Part shown: positions 15,514 through 21,086 of the stretch, piece by piece
Position numbering within the stretch: position 1 is the stretch's first letter
Layout of the letters: each line of letters opens with the position of its first letter
NCBI GenBank assembly: GCA_020829485.1
Contig: JAIVFU010000109.1
Span: forward strand, 1 to 21,086
DNA length: 21,086 nucleotides
Reading direction: 5' to 3'
Source of the DNA: Nostoc sp. CHAB 5834
Lineage (GTDB): Bacteria > Cyanobacteriota > Cyanobacteriia > Cyanobacteriales > Nostocaceae
Program-made: the position numbers and the translations under genes
The notes under the pieces: generated by a model
The model's database searches: none
What the model saw: the letters and a program-made list of their open reading frames with translations, nothing else
What the model was told of the DNA's origin: nothing

Positions 15514-17097
15514 ATGAAAAAACAATCTCAGTCGAAAAATCTTTGGAATGTTTGCTATCTTAACTTCCTTGCTTTGACAACCACCCTTGCATTGACAAGT
15601 AAGGTTATTGCCAATGATATTCGCCCTGCTCTCTTGGGTAATAACACTGTTTTTTTAGAAAAAATTAATGCTGTTTCTGAATTAGCGGATATTCAACCTA
15701 CTGACTGGGCTTTTCAATCTCTCAAATCCTTAAGCGATCGCTACGGTGTGCTTGCTGGTGATGCTGACAGCACTTTCAACGGCGACCAAACTATGACTCG
15801 CAATGAATTTGCTGCCAATCTTGCCACAACTATCAATCGTATTAACGAGCTGACAAGTTTAGAAACCGCTAACGAAGTCAAGCAGGAAGACCTAGAAAAG
15901 TTGCAGCGCTTGCAAGCTGAATTTGGCAAAGAGTTAGAGGTTTTAGAAGGACGATTAGACAATTTAGAAAACCGTATAACGTCTACAATAGAACCGTTTT
16001 CTACAACTACTAAATTCAGCACAGAAGTTGTTTTTGCTGTCTCTGGGGTTAATAGCGGTGAAAAATTTGATGGCACTGGCGACCGCACGGACAGTAATAT
16101 TACCTTAAGCAATCGGGTACGCTTGAACTTCAATACCAGTTTCACCGGCAAAGACAGTCTCAGAATTCGCCTACAAGCTAGTAATCTTCCTAGAATAAAT
16201 GATGCAACGGGGACTGATATGGCTCGTTTAGCCTTTCAAAGCAATAGCGATAACGAATTTGAATTAAGTGCTTTAGAATATCGCCTTCCCATAGGAGAGC
16301 AAGCTACCGTTTATTTTGAGGCAGAAGGCGGCGACCTTGATGATTTTTCTGATCCGCTGAATCCATTTTTCAGCAGCAGTGGTCGTGGTTCCATTTCTCG
16401 TTTTACACAGCGTAACCCAATTTATCGCCAAGGAGGGGGGGCTGGAGTGGGGTTCGTTTACGATTTTAGTGACTCAATCAGCTTAAGTTTAGGTTATCTG
16501 GTTGACGATGCAGATGATCCAGAAATTGGATTTGGTGAGTCGGAATATGGAGCGATCGCTCAACTAACTCTCGAACCCAGCGACTCGTTGAAGGTTGGTT
16601 TCACCTACATCCACTCATACAACAGCATCGACACAGGAACTGGGAGCGATCGCGCCAACGATCCTTTTAATGATGAGAGTGATGCTATTATTGCAGACTC
16701 CTTCGGGTTGCAAACTGCGATCGCACTTAACAATAACTTGAATGTCTCCGCTTGGGTTGGCTTTACCCATGCAACAGCGATGGATTTACCAAACAACCCA
16801 ACGGCAAATATTTTTAATTGGGCGGTAACTTTGGCTTTAATTGATTTGGGTAGAGAAAACAGCATGGCAGGAATTGCGATCGGTCAACCACCCAAAGTTA
16901 TTAACAATGACTTGGAAGTTGCAAATCAAGTATACGAAGATCAAGATACATCTCTCCATTTAGAAGCCTTCTACCGCTTCCAAGTTAATGATAATATTGC
17001 CATCACTCCCGGACTATTAATGATTACTAATCCAGAACACGACAGCAATAACAGCACAAGTTATATCGGCACAATTCGGACAACTTTCAGATTTTAG
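15514..17097 (+). CDS. SLH-OprB family outer-membrane porin
   Basis: 527 aa outer-membrane channel of the cyanobacterial SLH-OprB type. A signal peptide covers about residues 1-34 (LNFLALTTTLALTSKVIA core). One SLH domain follows (about 56-113: LADIQPTDWAFQSLKSLSDR to TRNEFAANLATTINRI), which binds peptidoglycan-linked glycan. A short coiled coil is at about 120-155 (LEKLQRLQAEFGKELEVLEG). The rest is a beta-barrel of alternating strands ending in TIRTTFRF, with the C-terminal Phe used for outer-membrane insertion. These proteins are annotated as iron-uptake or carbohydrate porins; the substrate cannot be read from sequence. The link with the epimerase is by position only. The TAG at 17095-17097 ends the co-directional block; no terminator hairpin with a T-run is seen after it. 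Confidence 0.92.
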   Translation: MKKQSQSKNLWNVCYLNFLALTTTLALTSKVIANDIRPALLGNNTVFLEKINAVSELADIQPTDWAFQSLKSLSDRYGVLAGDADSTFNGDQTMTRNEFAANLATTINRINELTSLETANEVKQEDLEKLQRLQAEFGKELEVLEGRLDNLENRITSTIEPFSTTTKFSTEVVFAVSGVNSGEKFDGTGDRTDSNITLSNRVRLNFNTSFTGKDSLRIRLQASNLPRINDATGTDMARLAFQSNSDNEFELSALEYRLPIGEQATVYFEAEGGDLDDFSDPLNPFFSSSGRGSISRFTQRNPIYRQGGGAGVGFVYDFSDSISLSLGYLVDDADDPEIGFGESEYGAIAQLTLEPSDSLKVGFTYIHSYNSIDTGTGSDRANDPFNDESDAIIADSFGLQTAIALNNNLNVSAWVGFTHATAMDLPNNPTANIFNWAVTLALIDLGRENSMAGIAIGQPPKVINNDLEVANQVYEDQDTSLHLEAFYRFQVNDNIAITPGLLMITNPEHDSNNSTSYIGTIRTTFRF

Positions 17098-17369
17098 TAA
17101 GTAGGTGGACAGGAAAATTTATAACTATGTAACGAAAACTTAACCCAATACGGTTCAGTTAAGGCTAAGAAGCTTATTACTGGAGTTTGGACTAAAAAGC
17201 TAGAGAAAAGCAGTCAGCAGTAACACTGACTACCGTAAAGTCAATGAAAGTAATCGATAAATCATTGACGTGATGATCCTGACACAAGGGGTAAATATAG
17301 CGAAGCTGTCACCAGGGGCAAGATAGCCTGAAAGTATTGTGGGGTATGGGTTTGAGAAAAAAGAGTAGC
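17098..17369. other. Gap with two weak stem-loops, nothing else recognised
   Basis: No ORF of note. Stem-loops: AGTCAG/CTGACT at 17212-17231, and GTCAATGA (17240-17247) with TCATTGAC (17262-17269). The stretch AATACGGTTCAGTTAAGG near 17149 looks like the outer flank of some cyanobacterial insertion sequences, but I cannot confirm this. Confidence 0.4.
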
Positions 17370-17862
17370 TCACTGGATTTTAGCGTTTTTGACGGGCGTT
17401 TTATAAGCACAGCCACAAATTGGACAAAATCGGTGTCTCAAAGACAACACCAATTCACCGCAATTCGCGCAGTTAGCTCGAATCGGTGTACCGCAGAGAT
17501 AACAAAACTTGGCTTTGACATGACCCCACATAGGGTCAACCGCAGCGCCAGGATTCCAACATTGAGGACAAAACTTAACCCCTCTAACCTGAGATACCTC
17601 CTCACCCTTGATTACAGCATCCAAATATTCTTGGGGTACACCAAGCGCGATGGCGTAACCGCCCAGCGTAGCTGATCGCTAAACCTTGAAGTGTCCTACG
17701 ATTAATTTTAAGCGTAAGTCCTCGCTCGATTTTCCCGACAGAGCGTCCATGTATACCAGCAGCATCCGCCAACTCAGACTGAGTTAAATTGAGTTTCTTC
17801 CTGACCCGTGACACGTAACTAGCAAGGGATTCATCGCTATTGGGAGTTTTAAAAGTATCCAT
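17370..17862 (-). pseudogene. XRE-type HTH plus zinc-ribbon protein, frameshifted by a 25-nt insertion
   Basis: Read leftwards from the ATG at 17862, the first ~60 codons form an XRE helix-turn-helix (VRKKLNLTQSELADAAGIHG, then GKIERGLTLKINRRTLQGLA). The second half is in another frame (17370-17635) and encodes a double zinc ribbon with four CxxC pairs: FCPQCW, FCYLCG, NCANCG, FCPICG. Deleting 25 bases at 17649-17673 restores one frame reading LQGLAIALGVPQEYLDAVIK and a perfect HIP1 site GCGATCGC, so the parts were one gene of about 155 codons. The role was probably DNA-binding regulation (inference). It lies back to back with the tyrosine recombinase, 76 A/T-rich bases apart, like the regulator of an integrating element. 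Both halves otherwise look well preserved, so the break is recent. Confidence 0.8.
17649..17673 (-). repeat. 25-nt small dispersed repeat inserted in a HIP1 site
   Basis: On the + strand the insert reads GATGGCGTAACCGCC followed by CAGCGTAGCT. It is flanked by GAT on both sides, so it can be seen as 22 nt plus a 3-bp duplication. GGCG-TAAC-CGCC forms a short hairpin. It resembles the very small dispersed repeats described in Nostoc-type genomes. Without it the host sequence is GCGATCGC. Confidence 0.7.
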
Positions 17863-17938
17863 AAAAAGCTGTTAATTAACTCATAAAAAGATATATAATT
17901 TTTTCATAAAAAACCTTGTAGAAAATACACAAACAACC

Positions 17939-18874
17939 GTGAAATCGGCTGTAACTTTAGCCACTGTCACGACCGAATTTCTAGAGCGTCCTGGTCTAGC
18001 ACCAAGTACTAGAGAAACCTATGAACTGACCCTCGGGCTGTTACTGCAAAAGTATGGAAGTTGGTCAATAGAAATTATCAGTAAGCAAACATTAGTTGAG
18101 TATCTAAATAATCTCAGTCATTTAAAATACACAACACACCACAAGCATCAAGCAATACTACAAAGTTTGCTTAACTTTGCAGTAGAACAAGGGTATATAA
18201 AATCCAACCCCATCAGGGGACTAAAACAACGTCTACCTGAAAGAGAGAAAGGCGAACATAAAAGCGACGATACAATAAGATATCTAACACAATCACAACT
18301 AAATATACTATATACTGCCGTAAAAGATGACTTACGTCTTAGTGCAATAGTTCATTTACTGCATCGCACAGGATGCCGGATAGGAGAGCTTTTAGCCCTA
18401 AATATAGATTCTGTAGATATCAAGAGCTAGAAATTTCAAGTACTAGGTAAAGGGAACAAACAACGCTGGTGTTATTACAGTGATGATGCAGCTTCAGCAC
18501 TTGCTAAATACTTAAAATACTCACGGCATCAAAACACAGATGCCTTGTTGACAGCACAACATCCAGTCACCCTAAAAGTAAGTAGAATCAGCTACCATAC
18601 ATTGCATGATTATTGGCGGGAGACAACCAACAAGTATCCGCAACTTCAACTCTGTCGTATTCACGATTTACGACATACATTTGCTACAGAACGAGTTGGA
18701 TTAATCAGTATTGAGGAATTATGCTCGTTAATGGGACATGAAAGCATTCAAACAACTTTACGTTACGCTAAAGTCACCTCTCTACGAGACGCTGCGCGAA
18801 CACAGAAATCAGAATCAGCCGCACGTCATGCCTTGAATATACTGATTAATTGCGACCAAAAAGCTGACCTTTAA
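17939..18874 (+). pseudogene. Tyrosine recombinase/integrase with an in-frame amber codon
   Basis: From a GTG at 17939 the frame runs 311 codons and is broken once, by TAG at 18428-18430 (codon 164). The N-terminal SAM-like core-binding domain (about 1-105) and the whole catalytic domain are otherwise present: Arg147 in TGCRIGELLAL, Lys171 in LGKGNKQR, His242 and Arg245 in IHDLRHTFAT, His267 in MGHESIQTTL and nucleophile Tyr276 in LRYAKV. The stop lies between the first Arg and the Lys and could stem from a CAG to TAG change. The product as it stands (163 aa) lacks the active site. Either a fresh pseudogene or, less likely, a readthrough case. It may have been the integrase of an element including the divergent HTH gene, or a TnpI-like partner of the adjacent Tn3 transposase. 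Confidence 0.85.
18779..18801 (+). repeat. Possible small dispersed repeat in the integrase C-terminus
   Basis: CTCTACGAGACGCTGCGCG plus AAC is a GC-rich repeat type common in Nostoc-like genomes. It falls just after the catalytic Tyr and encodes SLRDAART in frame, unlike the A/T-rich flanks. Confidence 0.35.
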
Positions 18875-18879
18875 GGCAA

Positions 18880-20142
18880 TTTTATGAGTTAAAATTTGAA
18901 CAGCTAAAACTTGCAGCAGTTGCAAGACTACGAAATTTAAAACTTGAACCACCGACAGATTCCAGATTAGAGCGTATCATTCGCTCTGCTATCAGAAAGT
19001 TATAGATAATTTAGTAGAGTTACTCATCCAGATTGTGCATCGCATAAGTGCCAATGCAGAAAAACGTGTAGATAAAGAACTTATTCAGGATTTTAAACGG
19101 GTTCATGGGAAGAATAATCTACTATACCAAATGGCAGAAGCTTCTTTGAAAACACCTGATGGCACAATCAAGGATGTGATTTTTCCTGTGGTGAGTGAGG
19201 TGACTCTCAATAATTTAGTGAAAGAGTATAAATCTACAGGGAATGCTTACCGTGAGAAAGTTTATACGGTCTATACTTTACAAAAACGCTTACTACTTTG
19301 TTTATATGGTTTAGGAACGAATACTGGATTAAAGCGTTTAAGTGATGAGATTAAAGGCGATAATTATCAAGATTTACTCCATGTTAAGCGACATTTTATT
19401 CATAAAGAACAATTACGCAATGCTATTGCCTGTGTTGCAAATGCAATTTTTACTGCCAGAATTTCTACTATTTGGGGAGAGGGTACAACCGCCTGTGCTT
19501 CTGACTCGAAAAAGTTTGGTGCTTGGGATCAAAACTTAATGACTGAGTGGCACATCCGCTATGGTGGACGGGGTGTGATGATTTATTGGCACGTTGAAAA
19601 GAATTCTGTTTGTATTTATTCGCAGTTAAAAACTTGTTCTTCTTCTGAAGTGGCAGCCATGATTGAAGGATTATTACGCCACTGTACTGAGATGAAGGTG
19701 GAGACAAATTATGTAGATAGTCACGGTCAAAATGAAGTGGCTTTTGCTTTCTGTCATTTACTGGGTTTTCAGTTAATGCCGCGTCTTAAACGTATCAATG
19801 TTCAGAAATTATACCGCCCTTCAACTGGAAATAATGATGCTTATCCAAACTTGCAACCGATTTTAACTCGCGCTATTAATTGGGATTTAATTCGCCAACA
19901 ATACGACCAAATGGTGAAGTATGCTACTGCTCTGCGTTTGGGTATGGCGGAAACTGAAGCCATCTTAAAGCGTTTTACTAGGGGTAATTTATTACACCCT
20001 ACTTATCAAGCCTTGGCGGAATTGGGCAAGGTTGTAAAAACTATATTTTTATGTAAATACCTACATTCGGTTGAACTGCGACAAGAGATAAATGCTGGAC
20101 TCAACGTGGTGGAGAACTGGAATAGTGCTAACAGTTTTATCG
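18880..20142 (+). pseudogene. Decayed Tn3-family transposase
   Basis: Two pieces in different frames. 18880-19002 encodes the end of the N-terminal region ([14 protein letters not shown], then [13 protein letters not shown]) and meets a TAG. From 19005 the frame shifts and continues with [20 protein letters not shown], which in intact Tn3 transposases lies on the order of 100 residues further on, so an internal deletion joined them. The long part (19005-20142) holds the DDE catalytic domain: [13 protein letters not shown] (first Asp), [15 protein letters not shown] (second Asp) and [12 protein letters not shown] (Glu). It then breaks off at the GAATTC repeat where FYGKGGE and ~100 more residues are expected. 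The first ~200 residues are also missing. A GTG at 19035 gives a 381-codon ORF but is not a natural start. Cross-mobilisation is impossible to judge as no terminal repeat was found. Confidence 0.85.
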
Positions 20143-20143
20143 A

Positions 20144-20187
20144 ACAGAATTCAGGAGTCAGGAGTCAGAATTCAGCATGAATTCTGT
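20144..20187. repeat. 44-nt dispersed repeat with 10-bp inverted ends
   Basis: Ends are ACAGAATTCA (20144-20153) and TGAATTCTGT (20178-20187), perfect inverted repeats. The inside is GGAGTCAGGAGTCAGAATTC plus AGCA. It truncates the Tn3 transposase. A related piece lies at 3963-3990, and TCCTGAATTCTG at 5577-5588 may be another. Confidence 0.7.
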
Positions 20188-20431
20188 ACGACTGGCGGAT
20201 GAATAACCGGGTTTAAAACCCCCACCAAATCTACGATTGGGTGGTCTTCAATAAAACCCAACAGCTTCTCTTCCACAGGAGTCAAATACAGTCGCTTCAA
20301 CTCCCCCAAGCTCTGTGCGGAAGCACTTGGAGCATCCTCCAAGCTCTCGTTTTCTCGTAACCTACGAACGCGATCGCTTCCTGTGGGAGAAACAGCACCA
20401 TCGCTGATTAACTGCATCTGCTGACATTCCG
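20188..20431. other. Repeat mosaic without a convincing gene
   Basis: A minus-strand ORF (20444-20172, 90 codons) spans this stretch, but it runs through repeats and has no recognisable domain. Visible repeats: CCACCAAATC...GATTGGGTGG near 20222-20244; a hairpin CTTGGAG-CATC-CTCCAAG (20326-20343); and CCAAGCTCT twice (20308 and 20339). A HIP1 octamer sits at about 20371. Confidence 0.5.
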
Positions 20432-20491
20432 ATAAATAAGCCAATTCCTGAGAAATTATCTAGCCAAATCGACGCAGGTGTTAAACTCGCT

Positions 20492-20608
20492 ATGAAAAAA
20501 GCTATTGAAAGACACCGCCGTTTAGTAGAATCTATTAGCATTTGGCAAAATGGCCAAGTTGTGAAATTAACCGCAGAACAAATTCCCTCTCTCAACTTAA
20601 ATGAGTAA
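20492..20608 (+). CDS. Small conserved-looking ORF, possibly with a lost upstream start
   Basis: 38 codons from the ATG at 20492: MKKAIERHRRLVESISIWQN, then GQVVKLTAEQIPSLNLNE. The reading frame is open upstream to a TGA at 20405-20407 and the text just before, NKPIPEKLSSQIDAGVKLA, reads as natural protein continuing the same helix. At the place of the expected start the codon is ATA (20432-20434), followed by AATAAGCCAATTCC, so an ATG to ATA change may have removed the start of a ~59-residue protein. The function is unknown. The stop overlaps the ATG of the next gene by 8 bases (ATGAGTAA), so they are translationally coupled and probably work together. Confidence 0.6.
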   Translation: MKKAIERHRRLVESISIWQNGQVVKLTAEQIPSLNLNE

Positions 20609-21086
20609 ACTATTTTCCCTCATTCCAGATAAAATCCGAGATAAATTACCACTGACGGAAGATAAAAAACAACTACTTCAACAGCAAACCATTACTCAAG
20701 ATATCCCAGGAACAATTCTGCGGGATTTTCAAACTATTTTAGAACTTCTCCAACCCAATGGTGTTGAAGTTAGTAGCACTTATCACCAATTCTCGCTTAA
20801 GTATTTCCAACAACTTAACTCACAATTGAGTTATCCTATAGATATTAACCTCAAACGTCCTGTACAAAAATCCTATCCTTATATTCACGGTCTTTATTTC
20901 CTTCTCCGCACCTCTGGACTGTCTCAAGTTATTACCGAAGCTAAAAAGACCAAGTTAGTTTTAGACCAAAAAATTCTGCAAATTTGGCAAAGATTAAACC
21001 CCACAGAACAATATTTTACACTGTTAGAATCTTGGTTAGTTTGGGGAGAAAGTGAACTCTTAGGCGACCAAAGAGATATGTTTGAC
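20601..21086 (+). CDS. Partial gene, probably plasmid pRiA4b ORF-3 family, runs off the window
   Basis: Open from the ATG at 20601 to the end of the window (162 codons, no stop). The start is MSKLFSLIPDKIRDKLPLTE. Later parts read TPGTILRDF-like (IPGTILRDFQTILELLQPNG), LKRPVQKSYPYIHGLYFLLR, LVLDQKILQIWQRLNPTEQY and TLLESWLVWGESELLGDQRD. This pattern matches what I recall of the N-terminal extension found in cyanobacterial proteins labelled plasmid pRiA4b ORF-3 family; the ORF-3 domain itself would lie beyond the window. The function of that family is not established. Codon use is like that of the small upstream ORF, with which it overlaps by 8 bases. No catalytic motif is visible in the part seen. 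Confidence 0.75.
   Translation, partial: MSKLFSLIPDKIRDKLPLTEDKKQLLQQQTITQDIPGTILRDFQTILELLQPNGVEVSSTYHQFSLKYFQQLNSQLSYPIDINLKRPVQKSYPYIHGLYFLLRTSGLSQVITEAKKTKLVLDQKILQIWQRLNPTEQYFTLLESWLVWGESELLGDQRDMFD

Noticed and set aside
15741..16151. 136-codon minus-strand ORF in the porin gene
   Set aside because: Antisense shadow of the SLH and coiled-coil coding region of the porin.
20172..20444. 90-codon minus-strand ORF
   Set aside because: It runs through several repeats, ends in the GAATTC element and overlaps the small coupled ORF; no domain recognised.

Overview
The window looks like chromosomal DNA of a filamentous, probably heterocyst-forming cyanobacterium (Nostoc/Anabaena/Tolypothrix type). 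The evidence is the many HIP1 octamers (GCGATCGC), the heptamer tandem repeats and dispersed palindromic repeats in gaps, the SLH-OprB type porin, and the style of the transposase remnants. No rRNA, tRNA or CRISPR array was seen.

Layout. (1) 1-1552 is a transposon graveyard: an intact serine recombinase, then fragments of a C5 DNA methyltransferase, an ISAs1-like transposase and an IS630-like transposase. (2) 1699-5479 is a signalling block on the + strand: a HAMP histidine kinase, an OmpR-type regulator, a receiver-only protein closely resembling that regulator's receiver, and a HAMP membrane sensor that ends where a kinase domain would be expected. (3) 5706-17097 is a co-directional envelope-glycan block: two MurG-like (COG4671-type) glycosyltransferases, a GT4 and a GT2 glycosyltransferase, an MsbA/HepA-type ABC exporter, a histidine-phosphatase protein with a degenerate second domain, a UDP-glucuronate 4-epimerase-like enzyme and an SLH-OprB outer-membrane porin. 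(4) 17370-20187 is a second decayed mobile region: an HTH/zinc-ribbon gene broken by a 25-nt insertion in a HIP1 site, a tyrosine recombinase broken by one amber codon, and a Tn3-family transposase with an internal deletion and a lost C-terminus. (5) 20432-21086 holds a small conserved-looking ORF coupled to a gene that runs off the window, probably of the plasmid pRiA4b ORF-3 type.

How the genes may work together (inference). The epimerase would supply an acidic sugar nucleotide (UDP-galacturonate), the four glycosyltransferases would build a glycan or glycolipid, and the ABC protein would flip or export it. The two-component block just upstream is a natural candidate regulator, and three 11-bp-spaced repeats lie in front of the first glycosyltransferase gene. 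I do not recognise this gene set as a named locus.

The gaps of the glycan block are filled with repeats. The 616-bp gap 13890-14505 is a nested mosaic: heptamer arrays in opposite orientation at both ends, a 21-bp tandem array, and a 144-bp MITE-like element with 21-bp terminal inverted repeats and a 9-bp target duplication sitting in the loop of another palindrome. Repeats have also reached coding sequence at the phosphatase N-terminus, the 3' end of the HAMP sensor, the HTH/zinc-ribbon gene and the end of the Tn3 transposase.
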